Shown here: positions 8,999 through 18,295 of the stretch, one piece after another
How positions within the stretch are numbered: position 1 is the stretch's first letter
Layout: each line of letters opens with the position of its first letter
Origin: Acinetobacter modestus
GTDB lineage: Bacteria > Pseudomonadota > Gammaproteobacteria > Pseudomonadales > Moraxellaceae
Assembly: GCF_014636095.1 (NCBI RefSeq)
Contig: NZ_BMDV01000002.1
Span: forward strand, 372,001 to 436,000
Direction: 5' to 3'
DNA: 64,000 nt
Position numbers and translations under genes: made by a program
Notes under the pieces: generated by a model
The model's database searches: none
What the model was told of the DNA's origin: nothing
The model's input: the letters and a program-made list of their open reading frames with translations, nothing else

Positions 8999-9313
8999 TT
9001 AAGTTTTGTCACTTTCGCCTAACAGTGCATTCAATTCTTCAAATAGATCTTCATGATCGTCTTCAACATCCAAATCTACAGCAGCTGCAGGATCATTTAT
9101 TGCTGCATTTTTAGATTTACGGAGCTTGAGTAACTGTTCCATATTAATGTTTTGATTTTCAATCGCAAAAGGAATTGATTTCGTCAACACAACTTGTTTA
9201 AAGAAAAGACGAACAGCTTGAGCAGGGGATATACCTAACTGCTTAAAAACAGCAAAAGCTTGTTTCTTTTCCTGTGAATCAAGGCGAACTTGATAAACTT
9301 CTGTTTTTCGCAT
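8999..9313 (-). CDS. RelB/DinJ-family antitoxin-like protein without visible toxin
   Basis: 104 residues from ATG 9313 (MRKTEVYQVRLDSQEKKQ). The N-terminal 55 residues match the ribbon-helix-helix RelB/DinJ pattern: a strand with VRLD, then KKQAFAVFKQLGISPAQAVRLFFKQVV. A RelB/DinJ antitoxin normally pairs with a RelE/YafQ toxin translated just downstream, but the next gene on this strand ends at 8457 and encodes an acetyltransferase, and upstream lies a pseudouridine synthase. The C-terminal half is longer than in DinJ and very acidic (DVEDDHEDLFEELNALLGE). It may therefore be a stand-alone regulator or a relic of a toxin-antitoxin pair. Confidence 0.75.
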   Translation of the reverse strand: MRKTEVYQVRLDSQEKKQAFAVFKQLGISPAQAVRLFFKQVVLTKSIPFAIENQNINMEQLLKLRKSKNAAINDPAAAVDLDVEDDHEDLFEELNALLGESDKT

Positions 9314-9422
9314 ACAGAATACGACCAAATATTTTTAATTATCGTCATGTATTCTAAACCATTGCAATGTAATTTCAATATTTTTGAAGTGAAAAAATAG
9401 AAATTTTGTCATTACGTTGTAT

Positions 9423-10331
9423 TTACAGTGTCAATTCAAATTTAGAATTAAAATGCATTTCTTGATTTAAAACGGGATCTATAAAATAAATCTGTTTTGC
9501 CAACAACTGGAGCGGTTGTTCAAAGTCATCATCAGCTTTATGTGCGACAACTGGATAAAACGGATCATTTAAAATTGGAATGCCTAAGTAATTAAGGTGC
9601 ACACGCAATTGATGTTGTTTCCCTGTCTTGGGTTTAAGCTGATATTTTGCGTAATGTTGATTGTGTTCCAGAAGCTCTATCAAAGTTTCAGAATTCTGAG
9701 GTTTTTCAGAATTAATTTGCATCGTGTAAAACGGCTGACCTTTTTCTAAATTGAGCTGTAATATTTGCGGGAAATGTAATTCAGCTCGATAAGCTGCAAT
9801 CGCATGATAGATTTTTTGTACTTTCCTATCAGCGAAAAGTTGTTGGTATATTCCTCGAAGTTCTGGTTTTTTACAGAATAAAACGATGCCCGCTGTTTCG
9901 CGATCGAGTCTATGAATCGGGGTCAGATCCTCATATCCAGTTTGCTTTTTTAAACGTACTAATAATGTTTCCTGAACATATTGCCCAGTTGGGGTCATGG
10001 TCAGAAAGTGGGGTTTATCAACAACGAGTAAATTTTCATTTTCAAATAAAATCTCATGCTGAAATGGGACAGAAACTTCATGAGCAAGAAAACGATAATA
10101 AAAAATATGGCTATTAGGCGTATAGTGGCTTTCTATGTTTAAGATGTCACCATCAGCCGCATAAATTAATTGATCAGCAAAGCGCTGCTGCCATTCACTG
10201 GCTTGAATATGCGAGAAGTGTTGGCAAAGATATTCAAAAATGGTGTATGCCGAAATATTTTGAGGTAAAAAGACTTTACTGGCACTAACCCCATTGATCA
10301 TTGGAGGGATAAAATTTTCAACCATATTCAT
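9423..10331 (-). CDS. RluA-family pseudouridine synthase
   Basis: 302 residues. The RluA signature HRLDRETAG places the catalytic Asp at 143, and VDKPHFLTMTPTG, GKQHQLRVHLNYLGIPILNDPFYP and a C-terminal MHFNSKF segment complete the fold. It has no obvious S4 domain, and the first 90 residues are divergent. The target (tRNA or 23S rRNA) is not evident. Its ATG overlaps the TGA of the upstream gene (ATGA at 10328-10331), implying translational coupling with the Ada-like Cys protein. A second Met two codons in (MVENF) is an alternative start. Confidence 0.85.
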   Translation of the reverse strand: MNMVENFIPPMINGVSASKVFLPQNISAYTIFEYLCQHFSHIQASEWQQRFADQLIYAADGDILNIESHYTPNSHIFYYRFLAHEVSVPFQHEILFENENLLVVDKPHFLTMTPTGQYVQETLLVRLKKQTGYEDLTPIHRLDRETAGIVLFCKKPELRGIYQQLFADRKVQKIYHAIAAYRAELHFPQILQLNLEKGQPFYTMQINSEKPQNSETLIELLEHNQHYAKYQLKPKTGKQHQLRVHLNYLGIPILNDPFYPVVAHKADDDFEQPLQLLAKQIYFIDPVLNQEMHFNSKFELTL

Positions 10332-10960
10332 ATTATTTTGAGTGATGCTGAAGAATGAAAATTTGGGACATATCCATGATCAAACATTTTTACAAAAGTT
10401 TGAGGTGTTAACACAGTAACTATAAGATTTTGAGGTAATTCAATTTTCTTTTGATAGCCATCAAAAGACCAAATCAAATAACAGTTTTCTTTATAAACTA
10501 CGATCGCTTCAGAAGCATATTCAAAAAAAGTTCCAATAGGCAGTTCTGAAAGATTTGCTTGGAATGTATGCTGCCTTTTTTCAGCATTGATTCGATCTTG
10601 GTGGATACGTTTATCCATTTCTTTTGCTGAAATTGATATACCTGCATTGTTGATATTTAACCAGATTTTTTTAAACTCTTGATAACGTTTTCTTTGGCAT
10701 TCGCCACAGGGACGATGTCCTGCAGACAAAGCTGTGGCTTCATCTAAAAAAAATAATTCTGAATAAGAGTCACCAAAAACTTCTCTTTTAATATTACCAA
10801 ATTTCGTTAAACAATGAATCCATGACTGTGTTGCCCATTGTTTAATAATCTGTTTATTCGAGTTATGGAGACGACCGCCACGATTTCCCATCAGCATCGC
10901 TTTTTTAGAAGGATGCTGATGCAATTTTCCCCAAGGGTTTACTCTATTTTGTAAGGTCAT
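10328..10960 (-). CDS. Conserved protein with Ada-like GHRPCxxC motif, function unknown
   Basis: 210 residues from ATG 10960. The frame is open to an ATG at 11008, but sequence of conserved character begins MTLQNRVNPWGKL. Two features stand out: MGNRGGRLH near 24-32, and DEATALSAGHRPCGECQRKRY near 73-93, whose Cys85 and Cys88 resemble the second Cys pair of the Ada methyl-phosphotriester zinc-binding domain (AxxxGxRPCxxC). The first Ada Cys pair is not evident, although a lone Cys lies at 50. It may bind metal or nucleic acid. The gene overlaps the following RluA-family gene by 4 bp, which ties it to RNA modification by context only. Confidence 0.75.
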   Translation of the reverse strand: MTLQNRVNPWGKLHQHPSKKAMLMGNRGGRLHNSNKQIIKQWATQSWIHCLTKFGNIKREVFGDSYSELFFLDEATALSAGHRPCGECQRKRYQEFKKIWLNINNAGISISAKEMDKRIHQDRINAEKRQHTFQANLSELPIGTFFEYASEAIVVYKENCYLIWSFDGYQKKIELPQNLIVTVLTPQTFVKMFDHGYVPNFHSSASLKII

Positions 10961-11067
10961 ATTTAAAATCTTGAGCGTTTTAAAAAGAAGCAATTCATTT
11001 CGGTGCATTAGGCTTTAATGCAGGGCGATGTTATCATAGCGGGTATCCCAATTTTATTCTATTTGCC

Positions 11068-11544
11068 ATGTCATATTCAGTAAAATTTACTTTAAATCAT
11101 GAACAAGACACTCAAAAATTTGCGCAAGTGCTCTCACAACAAGTGCATTCAGGCGTTATATATTTGATTGGTGATTTAGGTGCTGGGAAAACTACATTTA
11201 CGCGTTATTTTATCCAGAATTTTGGACATCAGGGTTCAGTAAAAAGCCCAACTTATACCTTGGTTGAGCCATATACAATTCAAGGCAAAGAAATTTTCCA
11301 TTTTGACTTATATCGTTTAGATGATCCCTATGAATTAGAACTGATGGGAATTCGTGATTATTTAGAAACCCCAGATGCTTTATTCTTATTTGAATGGCCT
11401 TCAAAAGGTGGAAATGAAATTCCAAAAGCTGATGTAGTGATTGATATCCAAAAATCGGATGATGAATTGACTCGGTTTGTTACGCTAACCACTGAATCCG
11501 AATCTTTATCTCAAACTTTGCAGGAACAATTGAATGGCGCATGA
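11068..11544 (+). CDS. tsaE: tRNA threonylcarbamoyladenosine biosynthesis ATPase TsaE
   Basis: ATPase that works with TsaB and TsaD to install t6A37 on ANN-decoding tRNAs. 158 residues with Walker [11 protein letters not shown] near 34-43, [11 protein letters not shown] near 58-68, [18 protein letters not shown], and the family FEWPSKGG near 112-119. The end overlaps the mutL start by 11 bp, so the two are translationally coupled. It is the first gene of the tsaE-mutL-miaA-hfq order seen in many gammaproteobacteria. The short divergent gap (11009-11067) must carry its promoter. Confidence 0.95.
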   Translation: MSYSVKFTLNHEQDTQKFAQVLSQQVHSGVIYLIGDLGAGKTTFTRYFIQNFGHQGSVKSPTYTLVEPYTIQGKEIFHFDLYRLDDPYELELMGIRDYLETPDALFLFEWPSKGGNEIPKADVVIDIQKSDDELTRFVTLTTESESLSQTLQEQLNGA

Positions 11545-13474
11545 TTCAACTCGTCGTATTCATACCCTTGATGCTGCCTTAGCCAACCAGATTGCTGCGG
11601 GTGAGGTGATTGAACGTCCATCATCAGTTGTTAAAGAATTATTAGAAAATGCAATCGATGCTGGCGCAACCGAACTTATTATTCGGGTGGCGCAAGGTGG
11701 TTCGACCCTGATTGAAATCATTGATAATGGTCATGGAATTCATCCTGAAGATTTACCATTAGCGGTGATGCGGCATGCGACAAGTAAAATTAAAACATCG
11801 GAAGATTTGCATGCAATTGTTAGTTTAGGCTTTCGTGGAGAGGCATTAGCTTCGATTGCTGCGGTATCACGTTTGACGTTGACCAGTAGCCAAGATGAAC
11901 AAGGCGTGGGTTATCAGGTTGAAGTGAATGGAACAGCGTTTGATCATCAACAAATACAGGCTGTTGCAGCACAAAAAGGTACACATATTCGTGTACAAGA
12001 TTTATTTTTCAATGTGCCAGCGCGCCGAAAGTTTTTAAAAAAACCAAGTACAGAATTTGGGCATATCGAAGAAATAGTCCGCCGTTTGGCTTTGACTCAT
12101 TTTGAAATTCGTTTTGTACTCGAACATAACGATAATATTCGTTTAAATTTGCCGATTGCTGATAGTGGTGAATTACGTTATCAGCGTGTCCAGCAGTTAT
12201 TAGGTCAACAGTTTATTCAAAATGCCTATTGGATCGATGCTGAAAGTATCAATATGCGTTTGTCAGGTTGGTTTGGACATCCTTCCGACGCACGCGCACA
12301 GGCTGACATGCAATATGTGTATGTGAATGGTCGTATTGTCAAAGATAAAACCATTTCACACGCTTTACGTATGGCTTATGAAGGAATTTTGCATGGTCAT
12401 CAACATTCTTCTTATTTATTGTTTTTAGAAGTTGATCCAGAAAATATTGATGTCAATGTGCATCCAACCAAGCATGAAATTCGTTTTCTGAACCAGCGTG
12501 AAGTACATGAATTTGTACGGCATTATGCCAAAGCAACCTTGTCTCAATTTCAAACCGCAACTGCTGATTTAGCACAAGCGATGAAAACAGATGAAGCTGA
12601 GGCAGAAAATTTTAATTATCAGCCTCAGCCAAAATACCAAGAACAATTCAATTTACATCGAGCAGTAGCTGAGCCTGAGCGACAAGACAATCAGCAGGTT
12701 GTTGTTTCGACAGATTTACTCACTGAGTTTAATCAAAGCCGCCCACAGGCAGTACAGTACAATTCAACACCTCAAGAACCACGTTATAATGGTTCTACAC
12801 AGTTAAATAATGCACTCAAAAGCTATTTAGCGCCTTTACGTGAAGAAACCGAAGATGGAAATGATCAAGGCCCATCACGTGTGGATGAGTTTCCTTTGGG
12901 AATTGCAATCGCACAACTGCATGGCATCTATATTTTGGCGCAAAATACTGAAGGCCTGATTATTGTGGATATGCATGCGGCACATGAACGTATCTTGTTG
13001 CAGCAGATGAAGTCGGCATGGGATAAACCTGAGTTTTGGATTTCGCAACAACTGCTGATCCCTAAAGTTGTTTCCATTACTCGTATGCAAGCCACACGTA
13101 TTGAAGATTTACAACCACAATTAGAACGTTTGGGTTTGGAAATTGATCAATACGGCGATGATCAGGTGATTGTGCGTGGTGTGCCTGCCATTTTGCATAA
13201 AGCTGACTTTAGTAATTTAATTCCAGAATTACTAAATGATCTTGATCCAAATGATGAAGCTAGGGGGCTATTACAAAAACGTGATGAGCTTCTTGCTGGT
13301 ATGGCGTGTCATGGAGCTGTAAGAGCACACCGACAACTCAGTCTTTCGGAGATGAATGCTTTATTACGCCAAATGGAACAAACTGAATTTGCCAGTCAAT
13401 GTAATCATGGGCGTCCAACTTGGCGCGCATTTCCATTGCATCAATTAGATAAATTATTTGCTCGAGGAGAGTAG
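11534..13474 (+). CDS. mutL: DNA mismatch repair protein MutL
   Basis: Couples MutS mismatch recognition to downstream strand incision. 646 residues. The N-terminal GHKL ATPase has the motifs [14 protein letters not shown] and GFRGEAL, and [11 protein letters not shown] closes the conserved N-terminal region. A Gln-rich linker (about 345-445) leads to the dimerisation domain, with [12 protein letters not shown] and CNHGRPTW near the end. The region near 479 reads [14 protein letters not shown], close to the MutL endonuclease motif DQHAxxE(x)4E but with Gln in place of the last Glu. mutL sits between tsaE (11-bp overlap) and miaA (6-bp gap). Confidence 0.97.
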   Translation: MAHDSTRRIHTLDAALANQIAAGEVIERPSSVVKELLENAIDAGATELIIRVAQGGSTLIEIIDNGHGIHPEDLPLAVMRHATSKIKTSEDLHAIVSLGFRGEALASIAAVSRLTLTSSQDEQGVGYQVEVNGTAFDHQQIQAVAAQKGTHIRVQDLFFNVPARRKFLKKPSTEFGHIEEIVRRLALTHFEIRFVLEHNDNIRLNLPIADSGELRYQRVQQLLGQQFIQNAYWIDAESINMRLSGWFGHPSDARAQADMQYVYVNGRIVKDKTISHALRMAYEGILHGHQHSSYLLFLEVDPENIDVNVHPTKHEIRFLNQREVHEFVRHYAKATLSQFQTATADLAQAMKTDEAEAENFNYQPQPKYQEQFNLHRAVAEPERQDNQQVVVSTDLLTEFNQSRPQAVQYNSTPQEPRYNGSTQLNNALKSYLAPLREETEDGNDQGPSRVDEFPLGIAIAQLHGIYILAQNTEGLIIVDMHAAHERILLQQMKSAWDKPEFWISQQLLIPKVVSITRMQATRIEDLQPQLERLGLEIDQYGDDQVIVRGVPAILHKADFSNLIPELLNDLDPNDEARGLLQKRDELLAGMACHGAVRAHRQLSLSEMNALLRQMEQTEFASQCNHGRPTWRAFPLHQLDKLFARGE

Positions 13475-13480
13475 TTTTAC

Positions 13481-14425
13481 ATGTCAAATCAATTGCCCGT
13501 CATCAATCTAATGGGGCCTACCGCAAGTGGTAAAACAGCATTGGCATGCGAACTCTATGAACGCGGTAATTTCGAATTGATTTCTGTGGATTCAGCTTTA
13601 GTTTATAAAGATATGGATATTGGGACTGCTAAACCCACAAAAGAAGAGCAACAACAATATCCGCATCACTTAATCGATATTATTAGTCCATTGGACGTAT
13701 ATTCAGCAGCACAATTTGTTGAAGATGTCTGTCCACTGATTGATGATATGCACGCACGCGGTAAAACTCCGATTTTGGTGGGGGGAACCATGCTGTACTT
13801 TAAGTCTCTGTTAGAAGGACTGGCTGATAATTTACCTAATGCAGATCAAAGTATTCGGGATGCCATTAATTTAAAAGCAGAAGAGGAAGGTTGGCAGGCG
13901 GTTTATGATGAATTGGTCGCAGTGGATCCAATTGCTGGGCAGAAATTCAAAGTGTCAGACAAACAACGAATTATTCGGGCATTGGAAGTTTATCGAATTA
14001 CGGGCGAGCCAATAACAAAATTACAAGCTGAACAACCTAAAAATCAACCATATCGTTACATATTTCATAATTACGCATTGATGCCAGATCGGGTAGAATT
14101 ACATCAACGCATTGAGCAACGTTTAAGCAAAATGTGGAGTATTGGATTTTTAAATGAAGTAGAGGAATTAATTAGAAAATACGATTTAAATGATAATTTA
14201 CCATCCATGCGGTCTGTGGGTTATCGTCAAGCTTTAGATTTTTTATTAAAAAGTGACCTAAGTCTCAAAAATAAAGTAGAAATGGAGAACAAAGCATTAT
14301 TTGCGACACGGCAACTTGCCAAACGTCAATACACTTGGTTACGTTCTTTGCAAGAAATACACGATTTTAAAACTTACGTGACGATAAAGCAGGCGAAAGA
14401 AGACTTGCGAAACTTCTTTGGATAA
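13481..14425 (+). CDS. miaA: tRNA dimethylallyltransferase
   Basis: Transfers a dimethylallyl group to N6 of A37 in tRNAs reading UNN codons. 314 residues, standard length. P-loop [10 protein letters not shown] at 12-21, catalytic-site [19 protein letters not shown] (the family Asp-Ser near 36-37), [15 protein letters not shown], and [12 protein letters not shown] typical of MiaA. It starts 6 bp after mutL with GAGGAG before the ATG, so it is surely in the same operon, and hfq follows 90 bp later. Confidence 0.97.
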   Translation: MSNQLPVINLMGPTASGKTALACELYERGNFELISVDSALVYKDMDIGTAKPTKEEQQQYPHHLIDIISPLDVYSAAQFVEDVCPLIDDMHARGKTPILVGGTMLYFKSLLEGLADNLPNADQSIRDAINLKAEEEGWQAVYDELVAVDPIAGQKFKVSDKQRIIRALEVYRITGEPITKLQAEQPKNQPYRYIFHNYALMPDRVELHQRIEQRLSKMWSIGFLNEVEELIRKYDLNDNLPSMRSVGYRQALDFLLKSDLSLKNKVEMENKALFATRQLAKRQYTWLRSLQEIHDFKTYVTIKQAKEDLRNFFG

Positions 14426-14515
14426 AGCAAAATTCGCAGGCTGTCTTTTTATAATTTTTAGTTGAAAAATAAAGATAGTTTTTTTGCGCTGATTTAAAAT
14501 TTTTTGGAGTTAAAA

Positions 14516-15028
14516 ATGTCTAAAGGTCAAACTTTACAAGATCCGTTCTTAAATTCTCTCCGTAAAGAACGTATTCCAGTTTCTATTTTCCTCGTGAACG
14601 GTATTAAATTACAGGGGCATATTGAATCTTTTGATCAATATGTAGTTTTATTAAAAAACACTGTAAGTCAAATGGTTTATAAACACGCGATTTCTACAGT
14701 TGTACCTGCGCGTAACCCACGTCCAGCTGGCGCACAAGGTGCTACTGGTGGTTTCCCTGCACAAGGTTCTACTGGTGGTTTCGGTGGTCAAGGTTCTACT
14801 GGCGGCTTTGGTGGTCAAGGTGGCTTTGGCGGTCAAGGTGGTGGCTTCGGTGGTCAAGGTGGCTTCGGTGGTCAAGGTGGTGGCTTCGGTGGTCAAGGTG
14901 GCTTCGGTGGTCAAGGTGGCTTCGGCGGTCAAGGTGGCTTCGGCGGTCAAGGTGGCTTTGGTCATCAAGGTGGCTTCGATGGCGAAACTAAATTTGAAGA
15001 TGGTCAAGAAGACGAAAATAATCGTTAA
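14516..15028 (+). CDS. hfq: RNA chaperone Hfq with glycine-rich C-terminal tail
   Basis: Hexameric Sm-like protein that pairs small RNAs with mRNAs. Start ATG 14516 ([19 protein letters not shown]) with GGAG upstream. The Sm core fills residues 1-66 with Sm1 [26 protein letters not shown] and Sm2 [10 protein letters not shown] intact. From about residue 72 to 155 the tail is made of GGFGGQ-type repeats, giving 170 residues against about 102 in E. coli. A long Gly-rich tail is typical of Acinetobacter and Moraxella Hfq. The DNA repeat (18-bp units) could vary in copy number. A terminator follows. Confidence 0.97.
   Translation: MSKGQTLQDPFLNSLRKERIPVSIFLVNGIKLQGHIESFDQYVVLLKNTVSQMVYKHAISTVVPARNPRPAGAQGATGGFPAQGSTGGFGGQGSTGGFGGQGGFGGQGGGFGGQGGFGGQGGGFGGQGGFGGQGGFGGQGGFGGQGGFGHQGGFDGETKFEDGQEDENNR
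14739..14985 (+). repeat. Tandem repeats encoding the Hfq GGFGGQ tail
   Basis: About a dozen imperfect 18-bp units coding Gly-Gly-Phe-Gly-Gly-Gln, with some 21-bp variants adding one Gly. Wobble-position changes between units show these are diverged repeats and not an assembly stutter. They also create long spurious open frames in other phases. Confidence 0.85.
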
Positions 15029-15046
15029 TTGATCTATGATCTTTTA

Positions 15047-15081
15047 AAAAAGCCAGTCTAATAATAGACTGGCTTTTTTTT
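15047..15081 (+). terminator. Terminator after hfq
   Basis: AAAAAAGCCAGTCTA pairs with TAGACTGGCTTTTTT around a 4-nt loop and is followed by more Ts. It closes the tsaE-mutL-miaA-hfq operon. Confidence 0.9.
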
Positions 15082-15107
15082 ATGTTTTTACATAGCTAGA
15101 AAAAACT

Positions 15108-15968
15108 ATGGAAATGATTGTTGCAGCTGCATGTTGTAGTGTATTGGTCTCGATTCTTTTAAAATATCTAAAAGCAAAAGGTTTTGATGTTTTTCAAATC
15201 ATTGCATGGAATTATTTGAGTGCCAGTCTTTTATGCTTTTATTGGTTTAAAACCGATATTAGCCATATTTCTCTCAATAATACGCCTTGGTGGTTAATTC
15301 TTGTTTTAGGTCTATTATTACCAAGTATATTTTTATGTTTAGCCAAATCGCTACAATTCGCAGGTATCTTAAAAACTGAAATTGCCCAACGGTTAGCGGT
15401 AATACTCTCGTTATTATCAGCTTATTTTGTTTTTGGTGAGCAATTTAGCCAATTAAAATTAATTGGGGTGGTTTTCGGAGTTATTGCAATTTTAGCGATC
15501 ATTATAGGACAGGCCACAGAGCAGGCAAGTAAAGGCATGAGCTTAAAATCAGCCTTATTTTTGTTTAGTGTTTGGGCGGGTTATTCAGCTATTGATGTAT
15601 TACTAAAATATAGCAGTAGTTTAGGTTTACAGTTTGCGGTCACGCTAAATTTAACTTTTATTACAGCCTTTATTTTATCTATCACTTATATCGCCATTAC
15701 CCAACCGAACTGGCAACCTAAAAACATTTTTATGGGATTATGTTTGGGTGTACTGAACTTTGCCAATATTGCTTTGTATGTTAAAGCACATATGATTTTC
15801 AAAGAAACCCCAGCCATTGTCTTTGCTGGTATGAATATCTTGGTAGTGGTATTAGGTGTAATCAGTGGCGTGGTGTTATTTAAAGAACGTTTAAAAGCTT
15901 ATACCTGGATTGGATTAATCAGTGGTATTGTTGCAGTCATGTTATTGGCTAAAGCAATGATGAATTAA
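15108..15968 (+). CDS. DMT-superfamily (EamA-type) transporter
   Basis: 286 residues with about ten hydrophobic helices in two halves, the EamA drug/metabolite exporter layout. It begins MEMIVAAACCSVLVSILLKYL, and the second half starts near residue 143 with SALFLFSVWAGYSAIDVLLKY. The repeated pattern of a helix ending in a short basic loop (FKERLKAYTWIGLISGIVAVMLL at the end) fits. The substrate is not predictable. It starts 27 bp after the hfq terminator and is probably separately transcribed. Confidence 0.85.
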   Translation: MEMIVAAACCSVLVSILLKYLKAKGFDVFQIIAWNYLSASLLCFYWFKTDISHISLNNTPWWLILVLGLLLPSIFLCLAKSLQFAGILKTEIAQRLAVILSLLSAYFVFGEQFSQLKLIGVVFGVIAILAIIIGQATEQASKGMSLKSALFLFSVWAGYSAIDVLLKYSSSLGLQFAVTLNLTFITAFILSITYIAITQPNWQPKNIFMGLCLGVLNFANIALYVKAHMIFKETPAIVFAGMNILVVVLGVISGVVLFKERLKAYTWIGLISGIVAVMLLAKAMMN

Positions 15969-16000
15969 AACAATGGGAGTAAATTGAGTCACTCCCATTG
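15967..16000 (-). terminator. Terminator after nitroreductase gene
   Basis: CAATGGGAGT (15971-15980) is perfectly complementary to 15991-16000. On the minus strand it is followed by a T-rich stretch, so it ends the nitroreductase transcript. Confidence 0.65.
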
Positions 16001-16012
16001 GATGAGGGATTA

Positions 16013-16666
16013 TTATAAACGTGTAAAAACAACCTCATCAGATAGTCGTGATTTAGGTAATTTGGCATTAAAGTCATTTTCGCTACGATAGCCGAGTGAA
16101 ACAATAACAGATGCTTTTAAGCCTTTTTCAGTTAACTCGAATTCTTTATTGATTAACTCTCTGTCAAATCCTTCCATTGGTGTTGCATCAATGCCTTCTA
16201 GACCTGCAGCAAAAAGGAGTTGTCCAAGTGCAAGGTAAGTTTGATTTTCCATCCAAGCAGGGAGGTTTTTTAATTCATTACGATAGAATTCAACATAACC
16301 TTGGCGAGTATCTCGTTGACCTTGTTTAGCTGTCTCATCTTTAAAACGACCACTGACATCATCTTGCTGTAATAATTGTTCTAAGTATTCAGCAGAAATA
16401 TCAGTACGCGTGCAAAATACCAAGGTGTTGGAGGAGTTTAGAACTTTAGCCGCGTTATAGATGTAATTGCCTGTTAAAGCTGATGCGATACGTTGTTTGG
16501 CCTCATCTGTTTCAGCAATTAAAAAATGCCAAGGTTGAATATTTACTGAAGAAGGGCTGAAGCGTAAAATTTCTAACAATTTCTCAAACTGCGCTTGAGG
16601 AATTTTTTTCTCTGCATCATAAGCTTTTGTGGCGTAACGTGTTTTTGCTGTAGCTAAAGTATCCAT
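16013..16666 (-). CDS. nfsB: Oxygen-insensitive NAD(P)H nitroreductase, NfsB type
   Basis: FMN-containing flavoprotein of 217 residues that reduces nitro compounds, quinones or dihydropteridines with NAD(P)H. The opening TAKTRYATKAYDAEKKIP, RFSPSSVNIQPWHFLIAE (FMN-binding Ser/Asn near 39-42), GLEGIDATPMEGFDRELIN and the ending SVIVSLGYRSENDFNAKLPKSR follow E. coli NfsB/DHPR closely. Single gene with its own terminator. In other bacteria, loss of this enzyme gives nitrofuran resistance; here it looks intact. Confidence 0.9.
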   Translation of the reverse strand: MDTLATAKTRYATKAYDAEKKIPQAQFEKLLEILRFSPSSVNIQPWHFLIAETDEAKQRIASALTGNYIYNAAKVLNSSNTLVFCTRTDISAEYLEQLLQQDDVSGRFKDETAKQGQRDTRQGYVEFYRNELKNLPAWMENQTYLALGQLLFAAGLEGIDATPMEGFDRELINKEFELTEKGLKASVIVSLGYRSENDFNAKLPKSRLSDEVVFTRL

Positions 16667-16880
16667 CCGTCATTAACTCGATTTAGAAATTTAATTTATT
16701 CTACTTGATCTAAATTTCACTGAAAGTAGCTAAATGTGATTTCTATATAGATTTAAGTCGTATGTGAGTGAGTTAAAGTGTTTAAAGCTTTGATAAAGTG
16801 TAAGGAATTAAAGCTGATAAATGTTTTATAAAATTATTGGATTAAAAGAAGGAAAGGAATGAGTAGAGCTGCAAAAATGA

Positions 16881-17597
16881 TTAATAAAACCACTGTTTAA
16901 AGTCTAATTGATAATCTTCTTGCTTATTAAGTTCTAAAATCCAAGCTGAATTTTCTCGCCAATCACCTAAAACAATACGTTGCTTATTCAATACTTGATG
17001 AATTTCAGGACGATGGGTATGACCATGAATTAAATAATCGACTTGAGTGATTACATTTTCGACGGCTTGTTCATTCACATCCATGATGTCATAGCTTTTT
17101 AGTTGTTTGGTTTCACTACTCTTTTTCCGAAAACCATTTGCAAGTTTTTGCCTGAAACTTAGAGGGGTTCGCTTTATCAGCCCTAATAGAACAGGATTAC
17201 GAATCACTTTACGAAAACGTTGATAGGCAACATCGTCAGTACAGAGTGCATCGCCATGTTCCAGTCGGAATCTATGCTGCTGAATCTGTAGGCTATAAAC
17301 GTCTGGCAATAGAATACCGTTAAATTGCTTTAAGAATTTTTGACCTAAGGCGAAATCACGATTGCCTACTTGGAAATATACTTGGTTATTTGCTTCGGTA
17401 AATCGTTGTAAGGCACTGACAATTTCATCTAACCATGAGGCGGTGTAATCGTCACCAATCCAAGCATTAAACCAGTCACCTAAAATATAGAGTTGAGTGT
17501 TTTTATCTTGATATTGTTTCAATAAAGCCAAAAACCCTCGAACGAGTCGAGGGTGATCAGGTGACAAATGTAGATCTGAAATAAACAGATAAGTCAC
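16881..17597 (-). CDS. lpxH: UDP-2,3-diacylglucosamine diphosphatase
   Basis: Peripheral membrane metallophosphoesterase that cleaves UDP-2,3-diacylglucosamine to lipid X and UMP, the fourth step of lipid A synthesis. 238 residues with the full calcineurin-like set: FISDLHLSPDHPRL (5-18), GDWFNAWIGDD (near 40-50), GNRDF (near 78-82), HGDALC (near 114-119) and HGHTHRPEIH (near 192-201). It sits 21 bp after ppiB on the same strand, so the two form an operon as in many gammaproteobacteria. Confidence 0.95.
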   Translation of the reverse strand: MTYLFISDLHLSPDHPRLVRGFLALLKQYQDKNTQLYILGDWFNAWIGDDYTASWLDEIVSALQRFTEANNQVYFQVGNRDFALGQKFLKQFNGILLPDVYSLQIQQHRFRLEHGDALCTDDVAYQRFRKVIRNPVLLGLIKRTPLSFRQKLANGFRKKSSETKQLKSYDIMDVNEQAVENVITQVDYLIHGHTHRPEIHQVLNKQRIVLGDWRENSAWILELNKQEDYQLDFKQWFY

Positions 17598-17618
17598 AAA
17601 GAATCCTGTCGGATAAAA

Positions 17619-18128
17619 TTATTCAGAGATAATTTTAGCAGATTCGATCACAACGTTCTCTAAAGGAACATCTGCATGGTAACCACGGTTACCTGTACGT
17701 ACGCCTTTGATCGCTTCTACAATATCAAGACCTTCAACAACTTTACCAAATACTGCATAACCCCAGCCTTGTGCTGTTTTACCAGTATGGTTTAAGAAAG
17801 AGTTGTTTTTAACATTGATAAAGAATTGAGCAGATGCTGAGTGCGGAGCTTGAGTACGCGCCATTGCAATTGTGCCTTCATCGTTGCTTAAGCCGTTATC
17901 AGCTTCGTTTTCGATTGAATCACGTGTTGCTTTTTCTTTGAAGTTTTCATCCATGCCACCGCCTTGGATCATGAAACCATCAATCACGCGGTGGAAAATT
18001 ACGCCGTCATAGAAACCGTCACGTACATATTCTAAGAAATTTGCAACCGTTTTTGGTGCTTTTTCAGCGTTAAGCTCAAGAACAATACGACCTTTGTTGG
18101 TGTTTAATTCGACTTGAGGAAAACTCAT
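17619..18128 (-). CDS. ppiB: Peptidyl-prolyl cis-trans isomerase B (cyclophilin)
   Basis: Cytosolic cyclophilin of 169 residues that speeds prolyl isomerisation. It lacks a signal peptide. Core motifs: [20 protein letters not shown] (catalytic Arg near 47), [21 protein letters not shown]-like [29 protein letters not shown], and [16 protein letters not shown]. It shares an operon with lpxH and is divergent from glnS across 167 bp. Confidence 0.95.
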   Translation of the reverse strand: MSFPQVELNTNKGRIVLELNAEKAPKTVANFLEYVRDGFYDGVIFHRVIDGFMIQGGGMDENFKEKATRDSIENEADNGLSNDEGTIAMARTQAPHSASAQFFINVKNNSFLNHTGKTAQGWGYAVFGKVVEGLDIVEAIKGVRTGNRGYHADVPLENVVIESAKIISE

Positions 18129-18295
18129 TACATTAATCTCCTAAACATGGGCAAATTGACCATGGGTTTTTGGTTGAGAGAAGCATAAGCAAACTGTAAA
18201 CTACAAGGCAAGTAAAAAACGTTAAAATCTTTCATAAATAGTAAAGATTGCGTTTTTATTTCCCATTTTTAACTGTAAGAAGTGATTTACACCCT

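Noticed and set aside
14739..14985. Regularly spaced short repeats resembling a CRISPR array
   Set aside because: Repeats are contiguous with no unique spacers, stay in frame with Hfq and encode its GGFGGQ tail.
14651..15032. Long open frames on both strands through the hfq tail
   Set aside because: They are artefacts of the 18-bp repeats. Their translations are low-complexity Thr/Glu/Ala or Val/Lys strings, and hfq explains the DNA.
16859..16900. 13-codon frame starting MSRAAKM with an AAGGA site
   Set aside because: Too short, with no hydrophobic segment or other support. It overlaps the end of lpxH on the other strand.
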